Source of the DNA: Shewanella seohaensis
Lineage (GTDB): Bacteria; Pseudomonadota; Gammaproteobacteria; Enterobacterales; Shewanellaceae
DNA: 64,000 nt
Assembly: GCF_025449215.1 (NCBI RefSeq)
Contig: NZ_CP104900.1
Span: 868,001 to 932,000 of the forward strand
Reading direction: 5' to 3'
A model generated the notes under the pieces. It made no database searches and was not told where the DNA came from. It worked only from the letters and a program-made list of their open reading frames with translations. Numbering within the stretch: position 1 is the stretch's first letter; every line of letters starts with the position of its first letter. Shown here piece after piece: positions 16,225 to 27,553 of the stretch. A program made the translations under genes and the position numbers.

Positions 16225-17316
16225 ATGGAAATAAAATACGATTTAAAACCTGCGTCCGAACGCCGTACTGAGCAATTCAAGCCCGAAGGAAATGTGGGCT
16301 TCGGTAGCCTCAGAACCGATCATATGTTTTTAATGGATTATCGCGATGGTGAATGGCGCGATCCACGTATTGTGCCCTACGGTCCGTTTGAAATGGCGCC
16401 GGGTGCGATGGCCCTGCATTATGGTCAGTCAATCTTCGAAGGCGCCAAGGCCTTTATGCATGAAGATGGCGAAATTTACACTTTCCGTATCAACAAAAAC
16501 GCCGAGCGTATGAATCGTTCTGCGGATATTGTCTGTATTCCTAATATCGATGAGCAGATGCAAATCGATGCGATCAACGCCTTGATCGACGTAGACCGTC
16601 TCTGGTTCCCGATGCAAGAAGGTGCCTGTTTATACATTCGCCCCTTTATTTTTGCGACCGAAGACCGTCTGTCTGTGAGTCCAAGTACGCGCTACACATT
16701 CTGCGTGGTGTTAAGCCCTAGTGGTGCTTACTACGCGGCGGGGGTGAATAAAGGTATTCGTCTGCTGATCAGCAAGACTTACCATCGCGCCGTATCGGGT
16801 GGTACTGGCGCCTCTAAAGCGGCGGGTAACTATGCTGCCTCATTGCGTGCCGGTAAGGCTGCCGCGCAGTTTGGTGCATCACAGGTGCTGTATTTAGATG
16901 CGAACAACCAACAGATTGAAGAAGCGGGCGCCATGAACCACTTCCACATTCTGAAAGACGGCACAGTGATCATCCCAACCTTCACTGATACCATCTTAAA
17001 ATCCATTACCTCGCAATCCATTATGGAGCTGGGTGAGTTACTCGGCTGCGAAGTGCGCCAAGAGACTGTCATGCTGGATAAGTTTATCGCCGATATCGAA
17101 TCTGGTGAGATTATCGAAGCGGGTGGTTTTGGTACGGCTGCCGTGGTATCAGCTGTCGGTTCCTATATTTTTGAAGATGGCCGAGTGGTGACCGTGGGCA
17201 ACGGTGAAGTGGGTGAGCATATTCAACGCATCTACAAGCTGTATACCGATATCCAGAAAGGCCATATCCAAGGCCCGGATGGCTGGGTGAAACGTGTTGA
17301 GCGTGTCGCACCTTAA
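16225..17316 (+). CDS. ilvE: Branched-chain amino acid aminotransferase
   Basis: A 363-residue PLP fold-type IV enzyme that catalyses the last step of Leu, Ile and Val synthesis with glutamate as amino donor. Visible signatures: MAPGAMALHYGQSIFEGAKAF, SGGTGASKAAGNYAASLRAGKAA with the PLP-binding Lys198, EEAGAMNHFHI and SGEIIEAGGFGTAAVVSAV. It belongs to the longer, eukaryotic-like BCAT subgroup (about 360 residues) rather than the 309-residue E. coli type. It is transcribed alone, with its own promoter candidate and a strong terminator. Confidence 0.95.
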   Translation: MEIKYDLKPASERRTEQFKPEGNVGFGSLRTDHMFLMDYRDGEWRDPRIVPYGPFEMAPGAMALHYGQSIFEGAKAFMHEDGEIYTFRINKNAERMNRSADIVCIPNIDEQMQIDAINALIDVDRLWFPMQEGACLYIRPFIFATEDRLSVSPSTRYTFCVVLSPSGAYYAAGVNKGIRLLISKTYHRAVSGGTGASKAAGNYAASLRAGKAAAQFGASQVLYLDANNQQIEEAGAMNHFHILKDGTVIIPTFTDTILKSITSQSIMELGELLGCEVRQETVMLDKFIADIESGEIIEAGGFGTAAVVSAVGSYIFEDGRVVTVGNGEVGEHIQRIYKLYTDIQKGHIQGPDGWVKRVERVAP

Positions 17317-17338
17317 TCATTAAATGATTCAATGAAAT

Positions 17339-17367
17339 AAGGCTCCTTTAGGGAGCCTTATTTTTTT
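17339..17367 (+). terminator. Rho-independent terminator of ilvE
   Basis: AAGGCTCC / GGAGCCTT with loop TTTAG and a following T-run. It also ends within 10 bp of the convergent EAL gene stop. Confidence 0.88.
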
Positions 17368-17375
17368 ATCTGGTT

Positions 17376-20300
17376 TTATTTTATCCGTTGTTGCAACAGC
17401 GCTAAGCAATCCTGGGCGCTGAGTGGTTTACTCAACAGGAATCCCTGTACTTGATCGCAGCCTTGCAGCGCTAAGAAGTTCAGCTGCTCTTGGGTTTCAA
17501 CCCCTTCCGCCACCACATTTAACTCTAGGCTGTGGGCGAGGGCGATAATCGCGCTGGTAATGGCCGCATCGTCGGGGTCGTTGGTAATGTCGCGCACAAA
17601 CTCACGGTCAATTTTTAAGGTGTCGATAGGGAAACGTTTAAGATAACTCAAGCTAGAGTAACCAGTACCAAAATCATCCACCGCGATGGTTAAGCCTAGT
17701 GCCTTGAGTTTAGATAGGATATTAACCGACTCCTGCGGATTACCCATGATCATCGACTCGGTTAATTCCAGCTCGAGCGCCTTGGCGGGTAGGCCGGATA
17801 CCGCGAGAGCCACTTCGATGGTCGAGATAATATCGGCCTTCAACTGCCTGGCCGAAAGGTTCACCGCCATGCTGATATCGCCAAGACCTAGCTCATTCCA
17901 CTCAGCGAGTTGCTGGCAAGCGTGGTTGATCACCCAATGGCCAATCTGGTTAATGATGCCGGTTTCCTCCGCCAACGGAATAAACTCGGCGGGCGAGATT
18001 GGGCCTAGTTCGGAATGATGCCAGCGCAGTAACGCCTCAAGCCCTGTGAGTGAGCCATTGCGTAAACAAAACTTGGGCTGATACACCAAGCTTAACTCAT
18101 TGCGTGAGATGGCCTGTTTAAGCCCTGCCTCAAGTTGCACATGGCGAGTTGCCATCTCATTGAGTTTATTGGTGTAAAACTGAAAGTTATTCCGACCTAG
18201 CGCCTTGGCGTGGTACATGGCGGTGTCGGCAAACTTGATCAGCGAATCCACATCTTCCGCATCATTGGGATAGAGGCTGATACCAATCGAGGTTGAGATA
18301 GTCAGGGACTTATCATCGAGTAAAAGGGCGCTTGAAAGGCTTTGAGCACTTTCTCTGAGATCAGCGTCGCCGCCTTGGTTTTCGCCACACCTTCCAAAAT
18401 AATGGTAAATTCATCGCCGCCTAAACGGGCCACCGTATCCCCTTCGCGAACAGCACTTTGCAGCCTGTGGGCCACGGCTTTGAGCAGCAGATCGCCAATA
18501 TGGTGCCCCATTGAGTCATTGATATGCTTAAAGCGGTCGAGGTCTAAAAACAGCAGGGCGACGATATTATTCGATCTATGGGCCTGAGATATGGCGTGGT
18601 TGAGCCTGTCCTGGAACAAGGTGCGATTCGGCAGCCCTGTCAAGGTGTCGAAGCTGGCGAGGAAGCGAAGATCCTCTTCGGCCTTTTTACGTTCTGTAAT
18701 ATCGGTAAACACCGCCACAAAGTGGCTGGTTTCCCCTTTCACATCGATAACTTGGTTGATCTCAAGCCATACTAGAATCGCCTTGCGTGCCTTGTTGCGG
18801 ATCCAAATTTCACCCGCCCAATGTTTATGGCGCAGTAGTTGCTGCTCAATGCTATTGAAAAGATCTCGCTGTTGTCGGCTGTAGGCTAAGTGAATTAAAT
18901 ACTTATCGCTGATTTGCCGCTCCGAATATCCGGTAATGGCGCTAAAGGCGGGGTTTACTGAGCGGATACGATAGTCTAAACCTGCCACCACAACGGCTTC
19001 GTTCATGCTGTTAAGCACTTGAGAAGAGAGCACTAGCTCGTTTTCGATCAACTTACGCGAAGTGATATTACGGGTGGTGCCTGTCATACGCACGGGTCTG
19101 GCCAGCTCATTGGTTTCGACCACTTTGCCGCGCTCGAGGATCCACAGCCAGTTACCCGGTGAATGCTCGATACGATATTCCATTTCAAAAAATGGTGTGC
19201 GCCCCTGTAAATGGTCGGTCAAGACTTGTTTAAACCGCTCCCTATCCTCAGGGTGGGCATTGTCGTGCAGCAGATTATGTCGATTCCACTGGGGCACCGG
19301 AATATCTGTATGGGTACGATAGACCTGCTGTTCTTGGATATTCCAATCCCACATGCCATCGCCCGAAGCCCAGAGTGCCAATTTTAGTCGCTCTTCTGAT
19401 GCGCGGATGCTGGTTTCAAACTCTTGTTGCTGTTGGCGTTTTTGCTTACGCCACCGATAGAGAATGACCAACAAGGCTAACGTCAGCAACCCATAAAGCA
19501 CATAGGCAAATTGAGTGCGGTAGAAGGGGGCGTTTACACTTAAATCGACCAGCAACGCATAGTTGCCTTCGTTGTTGTACTCCAAGGAATGTCGCACATG
19601 CAGTACATAATGGCCTGGTTCGATATTGGTAAAAGTGATTTCATTCCCCGTGGGTAAATCGTGCCATTGGTTATCGAAACCCTCGAGGTAGTAGCTAAAA
19701 CGGTTTTTGCCCGTGTAGCTAAAATCCAGCGAGGTGACCTCAAAGCTGACCAATTGATCGGTGTAGTTCATCACGATTTGCGGCGGGTGGCTAAGATCGA
19801 GGATGGTGTGTTTTTCACCGGCAATCTTATAGGCGGTGAGTGCGACTCGAGCTTCGCCCCGTTTGTCGGGCAATGCTTTAGGATTAAAGCGATTGATCCC
19901 GTTAATGCCGCCAAACCAGAGGTCGCCATCTTGATCTTTTAGTTTCACGCCACCGTTAAATTCGAGCGCCTGCAGGCCTTCTTGCTCGTTAAAATTGATG
20001 ACTTTGCCACTAACGGGATTTAACTTGCCGATGCCCGCATTACTGCTAAACCAAATATGATGCTCGGCATCCTCCAGCAGGGCGTAAATGGTGTCGCTGG
20101 GCAGACCTTGCTCACGGGTATAATCCTTAAATATCGGAGTGTCGGCTTGTGCCGATAAGCGGCTCATTCCGCCATGGGTCGCAAACCAGATGTCGCCATT
20201 ACTGGCGACTAAAATGTCTCTTATACGGTTGTTGATAATACTATTTTTGTCATGGGGGTCGTGGTAAAACGCTTCCCCTTTCCCCGTTTGCATATCCAGT

Positions 20301-21892
20301 TTAACTAAACCATTGAGTGAGCCAATCCACAGTGTGGTGTTATCCACTCTTAGGGTGAGCAGAATATTTTGCTCGGGGTGAAAGTTATCAATATTGGTGA
20401 TAGAGACGGGTGTAAACTCATCATTCTCTGAGGCTTTTCGATACAGGGCATGGGTAGTCGCAACCCACAGCCTGTTGTGGTCATCTAGCGCTAAACTACG
20501 GATATGATTAGCTTCTGTGGAGGTATCTTGATTATCGGAAACCTTTAACAGACTAAAGTCACCGCTAGAACTTAGGCGGCCCAGCCCATAGTTACTGGCA
20601 AACCAGAGCGTGCCTTGCTGGTCTTGAACAATGGAACGCACGGTCAGGTTTAAGTTTTGCACCTTTAGGCCTAAGGCGTTGGCAAAAAAGGAAGTGTAAT
20701 GCTCGTACTGAGTGTGATTGAAGGCGAGCCGCTTGAGTCCTGCGCCTTCGGTCCCTATCCATAAAGCGTTATCTTGGCTGCGGTAAATGGAGCGAATATT
20801 ATTACTTTGCAGGGGAAATTCTGTCGAGTATTCAGATAAATGCTGAAAATACTGCCGACGGGTATTGATCTTATTCAGCCCCGAATAACTCGCGCCAATC
20901 CATAGGTTGCCAAACGGGTCCTCTAACAGACAAAGCATATTGTTTTCGCTGATGCTCGTGGGGCGCTTGGTATCGTACTTATGGTAGGCCGCGACAAAAT
21001 GTTCACCTTCACGATCTAGCTGGATCAAACCCGCCTCAGGCCCCACGACCCAAAACTGCCCTTGGGGTGTTTGGATAAAGTCTTTGATGTAAGGTACATT
21101 ATGCTCTGTTTGCCAGAGTACTTGTCCCTGCTGTGATACCAGATCATAGTGCCAGAGCTGATTGCCAAGGGCCAAGGTAATGGCACGGGTAGAATTCGCC
21201 TTGATCTGATAGGCCACCACATCCTGAGGTACATTGAGTCGGGTGATGGTATTGGCCGTCACGGCAAAGGTGCCACTGGCCTTCGTGCCCGCCAGCAAAT
21301 AGGTGTTATCCACATTGGCTAAGCTGGTGATTTGGGGTTCGATGCTCGTCCCCAATGACACTTGGGTAATTCTGTTGGTACGGGTGGAGAGCGAAAATAA
21401 TCCGCCCTGTGTACCAATCCACAGAGTATTGCCCACAATGTTGAGTTTAGTGACTCTAGGGTCGGTTAGGCCTTGCTCGACACCGAAGCGTTCAAAGGTG
21501 CCGGTTTTTAAATCTAAGCGATTGATCCCTTGGCTAAAAGTGCCTACCCAGATATAGCCATGTGCATCTTGAATAATGTCTGATACATAGCTTTCGGAAA
21601 TGCTCTTAGGATCGTTTGGCGAGTGGATAAAGAGGTTGAAGTTGTAACCGTTGTAGCTGTGTAATCCATCCTGAGTACCAATCCAGAGCATGCCTGCGCT
21701 GTCCATAAACAGGCTGGTAATGGTATTTTGATTTAAGCCTTCTTCGCTGCGGATATGTTCAAATTTCAGCTGTGTGTTAGCCGCATTTAAGGGTAATGCC
21801 AAGCCTGTAAGCGGCGCTCCAGATAAGCCAAGAAGACAGAGCGCGGCGAAGAAAAGTTTAAGGATTGGATGGCTCAAAGTTACCCCTATCAA
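17376..21892 (-). pseudogene. Propeller-PAS-GGDEF-EAL signalling protein, one frameshift
   Basis: One gene split into 21892-18302 and 18300s-17376 by a single missing base in a run of four A (18322-18325, plus strand); five A restores [17 protein letters not shown] and about 1505 residues. Order: signal peptide (1-33), seven-bladed-propeller-type ligand repeats (about 45-690), a Y_Y_Y domain, one membrane segment (about 792-812), two PAS domains, GGDEF with intact RLGGDEF, and EAL with intact [18 protein letters not shown] and KIDREFV. The propeller and Y_Y_Y region would be periplasmic and the output domains cytoplasmic, making or breaking cyclic di-GMP. As written, the GGDEF domain is cut and EAL lost. 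A sequencing indel is likelier than true loss because both halves are otherwise clean. Confidence 0.88.
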
Positions 21893-22107
21893 AACCCATT
21901 AACCCAAAACTGGGCGGTATAGTGCATTTACCTTGGGGATGCCGCGTATAGTGCAACAAAGACGCGAGCTCAGCTAAATATCAAATTAATAATCAGTATA
22001 TTCACGGATTTACAGGACGCAAAATGCGGCTTGTGATTATCTTGCTATCGAGGGGAGTTTAGCAGTTTTTACCGAATGCCAACATATTGGGATTTGCCTA
22101 ATAACGA

Positions 22108-22150
22108 AATAAAAAAAGACCTTGCCGGAAGGGGGAGAGGCAAGGTCTTT
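22108..22150 (-). terminator. Rho-independent terminator of the prp operon
   Basis: On the minus strand, AAAGACCTTGCC / GGCAAGGTCTTT with a 12-base loop is followed by a T-run, 20 bp after the prpF stop. Confidence 0.9.
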
Positions 22151-22170
22151 GGTTGAACGCTTTTCTTGGC

Positions 22171-23364
22171 TTAAGCCGCCGGTACGCGTACAAAGCCTTC
22201 CATCAGCACGCGGGCACTGCGGCTCATAATGGCTTTGACGACAGTCCATTCGCCGTTTGTTTGCATGGCCTGTGCGCCGACGCGAAGGGTGCCTGAAGGG
22301 TGGCCAAAACGTACCGCTTCCTTCTCACCACCGCCTGCCGCGAGATTGACTAAAGTGCCGGGAATCGCCGCTGCTGTGCCAATCGCCACGGCGGCTGTGC
22401 CCATCATCGCATGGTGCAATTTGCCCATGGATAGGGCGCGTACCAGAAGATCGATCTCCTCCGCCGCGACGGCTTTTCCACTGGATGACACATAGTTTTT
22501 CGGCTTAGCAACAAAGGCCACCTTAGGGGTATGTTGGCGCGAAGCAGCTTCATCAATATGCTTGATAAGCCCCATACGCACCGCGCCATGGGCACGAATA
22601 GTTTCAAACTTGGCTAGAGCGGCATTATCGCTGTTGATATCGTCCTGCAGCTCAGCGCCCGTGTAACCTAAGTCTTCGGCATTGATGAATATGGTCGGGA
22701 TGCCTGCATTAATCATGGTCGCATTAAAGCTGCCAACACCAGGCACTTCGAGCACATCCACCAAGTTACCCGTAGGGAACATGCTGCCACCATCGCCGTC
22801 TTCGTCAGCGGCGGGGTTCATAAATTCGATTTGTACTTCGGCGGCGGGGAAGGTCACACCATCTAGCTCAAAATCCCCCGTCTCTTGTACTTCACCATTT
22901 GTGATAGGGACATGGGCAATAATGGTTTTGCCAATATTGGCCTGCCAAATACGCACTGTGCAGACGCCGTTTTGCGGAATGCGCGCAGCGTCAATCAGAC
23001 CATTGCTGATGGCAAAGGCACCGACGGCGGCGGTTAAGTTACCGCAGTTACCGCTCCAATCGACAAAGGGTTTGTCGATTGAGACTTGGCCAAACAGATA
23101 GTCGACATCGTGGTCGGCTTGGCTGCTTTTCGACAGAATAACGGTTTTGCTGGTGCTTGAGGTGGCGCCGCCCATGCCATCAATTTGCTTGCCATAGGGG
23201 TCAGGACTGCCAATCACGCGAAGGAGCAGGGCATCTCGAGCTGGGCCGGGTACTTGGGCTGCTTCGGGTAAGTCCTGTAAACGGAAAAACACCCCTTTGC
23301 TGGTACCGCCGCGCATATAGGTGGCGGCAACTTTAATTTGGGGCGGAAACGGATTCTTGCTCAT
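22171..23364 (-). CDS. prpF: 2-methylaconitate cis-trans isomerase PrpF
   Basis: A 397-residue protein that isomerises the 2-methylaconitate made by AcnD so that methylcitrate breakdown can proceed. PrpF signatures: AATYMRGGTSKGVFFRLQDLP near the start, GGATSSTSKTVILS, VDWSGNCGNLTAAVGAFA (conserved Cys) and GHPSGTLRVGAQ near the end. It has the diaminopimelate-epimerase fold. I chose the ATG at 23364 because GGAG lies 8 bases upstream; the longer in-frame start at 23547 would overlap acnD. Last gene of the prp operon. Confidence 0.94.
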   Translation of the reverse strand: MSKNPFPPQIKVAATYMRGGTSKGVFFRLQDLPEAAQVPGPARDALLLRVIGSPDPYGKQIDGMGGATSSTSKTVILSKSSQADHDVDYLFGQVSIDKPFVDWSGNCGNLTAAVGAFAISNGLIDAARIPQNGVCTVRIWQANIGKTIIAHVPITNGEVQETGDFELDGVTFPAAEVQIEFMNPAADEDGDGGSMFPTGNLVDVLEVPGVGSFNATMINAGIPTIFINAEDLGYTGAELQDDINSDNAALAKFETIRAHGAVRMGLIKHIDEAASRQHTPKVAFVAKPKNYVSSSGKAVAAEEIDLLVRALSMGKLHHAMMGTAAVAIGTAAAIPGTLVNLAAGGGEKEAVRFGHPSGTLRVGAQAMQTNGEWTVVKAIMSRSARVLMEGFVRVPAA

Positions 23365-23450
23365 GCTATTAACTCCAAGGGGAATAGCGAAAAGGTTAGC
23401 GTTGATATAGGCGGCAAGCTTGTCGGCATTGCCGCCTTTTAGCGCGAGTC

Positions 23451-26054
23451 TTACTTCAGATTCGACTCTAAAAAGTCCTGCGCAAAACGCTGTAACACGC
23501 CGCCTGCCGAGTAGATAGACACTTCTTCTGCGGTATCTAAACGGCAAGTTACTGGCACTTCGACACGCTCGCCGTTTTTACGGCTAATCACGACCGTGAG
23601 ATCCGCTCTTGGCGCGATTTCACCATAAACGTCAAACAGTTCGGTACCATCTATGCCATAGGTAGCGCGATTCTCGCCTGCCTTAAACTCCAGCGGTAAC
23701 ACGCCCATGCCGACTAAGTTAGTGCGGTGAATACGCTCGAAGCCTTCGGCGACAATGGCCTCAACGCCCGCTAAGCGCACGCCTTTTGCCGCCCAGTCAC
23801 GGGATGAACCCTGACCGTAGTCGGCGCCGGCGATAATGATCAGCGGCTGTTTGCGATCCATATAGGTTTCAATGGCTTCCCACATGCGGGTCACTTGGCC
23901 TTCTGGCTCGATACGCGCCAGTGAGCCTTGCTTCACCTTGCCATCGACAACCGCCATCTCGTTTTTGAGTTTAGGGTTGGCGAAGGTCGCGCGCTGGGCC
24001 GTTAAGTGGTCGCCCCTGTGGGTCGCGTAGGAGTTAAAGTCTTCCTCTGGTAGGCCCATCTTGTGCAGGTATTCGCCCGCCGCGCTGTCCATCATAATCG
24101 CGTTCGATGGTGATAAATGGTCGGTGGTGATGTTGTCGCCTAATACGGCTAGAGGACGCATGCCCTTGAGTGTACGCTCGCCCGCTAAAGCGCCTTCCCA
24201 GTAAGGTGGACGGCGGATATAGGTCGATTGTGGACGCCAGTCGTACAGTGGGCTGACTTTATCGCCATAGTCGACGCTCAGGTCGAACATCGGCTCGTAG
24301 ACCTTACGGAATTGCTCTGGCTTCACGCTTGCTGCAATCACGGCATCGATTTCGGCATCCGTTGGCCAAATATCTATAAGGCGAACTGGATTACCGTCTT
24401 TATCTTGGCCGAGTACATCCTTCTCGATATCGAAGCGGATGGTACCTGCGATTGCATAGGCGACGACTAATGGCGGTGATGCAAGGAAAGCCTGCTTAGC
24501 GTAAGGGTGAATACGGCCGTCGAAGTTACGGTTACCGGATAATACGGCGGTGGCGTAAAGATCGCGGTCGATCACTTCCTGCTGAATTACTGGGTCGAGT
24601 GCGCCGCTCATACCGTTACAGGTGGTGCAGGCAAAACCGACAATACCAAAGCCTAATGACTCCAGCTCTGGCAGCAAGTTGGCTTCTTCTAAATACAGTT
24701 GTACCGCCTTAGAGCCGGGGGCGAGTGAGGTTTTCACCCAAGGTTTACGGCTTAAGCCTTTGGCATTGGCGTTACGTGCCAGTAGGCCCGCCGCAATCAC
24801 GTTGCGTGGGTTACTGGTGTTGGTACAGCTTGTAATCGCCGCAATAATCACGGCGCCATCTGGCATTAGGCCAGGCTCGTTTTCAACCACGCCACTGATG
24901 CCGCGCGCGGCCAGTTCTGAAGTCGGAACGCGAGCATGGGGATTCGATGGGCCAGCAATGGTACGCACTACCGATGACAGGTCAAAATGCAGGGTACGTG
25001 GGTACTCGGCCTGCTTGAGATCATCGCTCCACAAACCTGTGGTCTTGGCATAGGTTTCAACCAGCTTAACTTGCTCGTCGCTACGACCCGTGAGGGTTAA
25101 GTAGTCCAGCGTTTGTTGGTCGATATAGAACATGGCGGCGGTGGCGCCAAATTCTGGCGTCATGTTAGAGATAGTCGCGCGATCGCCAAGTGTTAAAGCC
25201 TCTGCACCTTCGCCGAAGAACTCGAGGTAAGAAGAAACCACTTTTTCCTTACGCAGGAATTCGGTCAAGGCTAATACGATATCGGTGGCGGTAATGCCCG
25301 GCTGAAGCTTGCCTGTGAGCTCAACGCCGATAATGTCGGGCAGACGCATATAAGAGGCGCGACCTAACATCACGCTTTCGGCCTCAAGCCCGCCCACGCC
25401 GATGGCAATAACGCCCAGCGCATCTACGTGTGGCGTATGGCTGTCGGTACCCACTAGGGTATCTGGGAAGGCCACGCCATCACGGGCATGGACCACTGGT
25501 GACATACGCTCCAGGTTAATCTGGTGCATGATGCCGTTACCTTGTGGGATCACATCGATGTTTTTAAACGCTTTTTGAGTCCAGTTGATAAAGTGGAATC
25601 TGTCTTCGTTTCGTCTATCTTCGATGGCGCGGTTTTTCGCAAAGGCATCCTTATCGAAACCACCATATTCCACCGCTAGGGAATGGTCGACAATCAGCTG
25701 GGTCGGAACCACTGGGTTAACCTGCGCCGGATCGCCACCCTTAGCGGCAATCGCATCACGCAGCCCCGCTAAGTCTACCAGCGCGGTTTGCCCTAAAATA
25801 TCGTGGCACACGACGCGCGCAGGGAACCATGGAAAATCCAGTTCCTGTTTAGATTCAATAATTTGTTTTAGCGAGTCTGTGAGTGCTTCTGGCTCGCAGC
25901 GACGCACTAAGTTTTCCGCTAACACGCGCGAGGTGTAAGGCAATTTCGCATAGGCGCCGGGGGCAATGGCTTCAATGGCTTCGCGGGTATCGAAATAGTC
26001 GAGTGCTGTGCCGGGTAAGGGCTTGCGATAGAGGCGATTCATAGCTGTGGTCAT
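23451..26054 (-). CDS. acnD: Fe/S-dependent 2-methylisocitrate dehydratase AcnD
   Basis: An 867-residue aconitase-family enzyme that dehydrates 2-methylcitrate. Seen: LVGTDSHTPHVDALGVIAIGVGG, the Fe-S ligands in ITSCTNTSNP and GFACTTCNGMSG, and the swivel-domain GADYGQGSSRDWAAKG. In organisms with this AcnD-PrpF pair it replaces PrpD. I chose the ATG at 26054 because it gives the family length near 865; an in-frame ATG at 26105 has no ribosome site. It sits between prpC and prpF. Confidence 0.94.
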   Translation of the reverse strand: MTTAMNRLYRKPLPGTALDYFDTREAIEAIAPGAYAKLPYTSRVLAENLVRRCEPEALTDSLKQIIESKQELDFPWFPARVVCHDILGQTALVDLAGLRDAIAAKGGDPAQVNPVVPTQLIVDHSLAVEYGGFDKDAFAKNRAIEDRRNEDRFHFINWTQKAFKNIDVIPQGNGIMHQINLERMSPVVHARDGVAFPDTLVGTDSHTPHVDALGVIAIGVGGLEAESVMLGRASYMRLPDIIGVELTGKLQPGITATDIVLALTEFLRKEKVVSSYLEFFGEGAEALTLGDRATISNMTPEFGATAAMFYIDQQTLDYLTLTGRSDEQVKLVETYAKTTGLWSDDLKQAEYPRTLHFDLSSVVRTIAGPSNPHARVPTSELAARGISGVVENEPGLMPDGAVIIAAITSCTNTSNPRNVIAAGLLARNANAKGLSRKPWVKTSLAPGSKAVQLYLEEANLLPELESLGFGIVGFACTTCNGMSGALDPVIQQEVIDRDLYATAVLSGNRNFDGRIHPYAKQAFLASPPLVVAYAIAGTIRFDIEKDVLGQDKDGNPVRLIDIWPTDAEIDAVIAASVKPEQFRKVYEPMFDLSVDYGDKVSPLYDWRPQSTYIRRPPYWEGALAGERTLKGMRPLAVLGDNITTDHLSPSNAIMMDSAAGEYLHKMGLPEEDFNSYATHRGDHLTAQRATFANPKLKNEMAVVDGKVKQGSLARIEPEGQVTRMWEAIETYMDRKQPLIIIAGADYGQGSSRDWAAKGVRLAGVEAIVAEGFERIHRTNLVGMGVLPLEFKAGENRATYGIDGTELFDVYGEIAPRADLTVVISRKNGERVEVPVTCRLDTAEEVSIYSAGGVLQRFAQDFLESNLK

Positions 26055-26192
26055 AGTGGTAATGTCCGTACCTATTTGTACTTCGGTGGCCGCTATCGCA
26101 GCCACATAGGGTAAATTCGGCTCTTTTATTAAGGCATTAGACCTAAAGAGCTCATGCGGAACTGACGCTTAGCGCCAGTTCCTGTTGTGTTA

Positions 26193-27320
26193 TTAACGCT
26201 CTGCAATCGGCACGACTTTACGTAGCGCTACACCCACATAGTCGGCACTTGGACGAATAATGCGGTTGTTTGAACGCTGCTCCATCACGTGCGCGGTCCA
26301 GCCAGTTACCCGTGAACAAACGAAGATCGGGGTAAACAGCTTGGTTGGAATGCCCATGAAGTGGTAAGCACTGGCGTGGAAGAAGTCGGCGTTACAGAAG
26401 AGTTTCTTCTGTTCCCACATCAGGGCTTCACAGGCGACCGACACACGGTAGAGGCGATCATCGCCGTAATCGGCGGCCAGCTTTTCAGACCATTCTTTGA
26501 TGATGGCGTTTCGTGGGTCTGACTCACGATAAATGGCGTGACCAAAGCCCATGATCTTCTCTTTACGCTCGAGTTTACCCATGAGCACATCGCGGGCATC
26601 GGCTTCGTCTTTCATGTCTTGGATCAGTTCCATCGCCGCTTCGTTAGCGCCGCCGTGTAGCGGACCACGCAGTGAGCCGATAGCACCAGTGACGCAGGAA
26701 TGCATGTCCGACAGGGTCGATGCACACACACGGGCGGTAAAGGTTGAAGCGTTAAACTCATGCTCTGCATACAGAATTAACGATACGTCCATTACCTTAG
26801 CGTGCAGCGCCGATGGGGCTTTGCCGTGCAGCAGGTGCAGGAAGTGAGCGCCGATTTGCTCATCCTTGGTTTCGGTTTCGATGCGTACACCATCGTGGCT
26901 AAAGCGATACCAGTAGCAGATGATCGATGGGAAGGCCGCCAGTAAACGATCGGCAATTTGGCTTTGCTCGCTAAAGCTGTGCTCGGCTTCGAGGTTACCA
27001 AGCATAGAACAACCGGTACGCATGACATCCATTGGATGGGCGTCGGCAGGAATACGCTCTAACACTTCTTTTAATGCCTGTGGCAGGCCGCGCATGCCCT
27101 TAAGTTTGGTCTTGTAAGCTTCGAGTTGTGCAGTGGTTGGCAGCTCACCGTAGAGGATGAGGTGGGCGACTTCTTCGAAGGTGGCGTTTTCGGCCAAGTC
27201 CTTCACATCGTAACCACGGTAGGTCAGGCCGCTGCCCGATACACCTACGGTACTTAATGCGGTCTCACCCGCGCTCTGGCCACGTAATCCTGCACCACTT
27301 AATTTTTTTGCGTCTGACAT
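26193..27320 (-). CDS. prpC: 2-methylcitrate synthase
   Basis: A 375-residue citrate-synthase-fold enzyme that condenses propionyl-CoA with oxaloacetate. The N-terminus GLRGQSAGETALSTVGVSGSGLTYRGYDVKDL is typical of PrpC, and catalytic-region motifs are visible: GSLRGPLHGGANEAAM with the His, MGFGHAIYRESDPR, and SRVTGWTAHVMEQR with the CoA-binding Arg. Its place between prpB and acnD separates it from housekeeping GltA. GGAAGG lies before the ATG. Confidence 0.95.
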   Translation of the reverse strand: MSDAKKLSGAGLRGQSAGETALSTVGVSGSGLTYRGYDVKDLAENATFEEVAHLILYGELPTTAQLEAYKTKLKGMRGLPQALKEVLERIPADAHPMDVMRTGCSMLGNLEAEHSFSEQSQIADRLLAAFPSIICYWYRFSHDGVRIETETKDEQIGAHFLHLLHGKAPSALHAKVMDVSLILYAEHEFNASTFTARVCASTLSDMHSCVTGAIGSLRGPLHGGANEAAMELIQDMKDEADARDVLMGKLERKEKIMGFGHAIYRESDPRNAIIKEWSEKLAADYGDDRLYRVSVACEALMWEQKKLFCNADFFHASAYHFMGIPTKLFTPIFVCSRVTGWTAHVMEQRSNNRIIRPSADYVGVALRKVVPIAER

Positions 27321-27553
27321 AATCCTTCCCTTCCGTTAACGCTATGGTTATTGCAGACAGGCCCAATATTGGCCGTCTACCTTTTTGGTTAAAGCTGCAT
27401 ATTGTTGGCGAAATACTCGTTTCGACCTTATGTAGGGTTGCAGCGTGTCGGTGATGCGTGAGCCGTTATTTGAGGTCACAGCTCGCGCATCTGGGTATCA
27501 GTAACAACGCGAAGCCTAAGCTTCTACTGACGTCCATGGTCTGTACTTATCCT

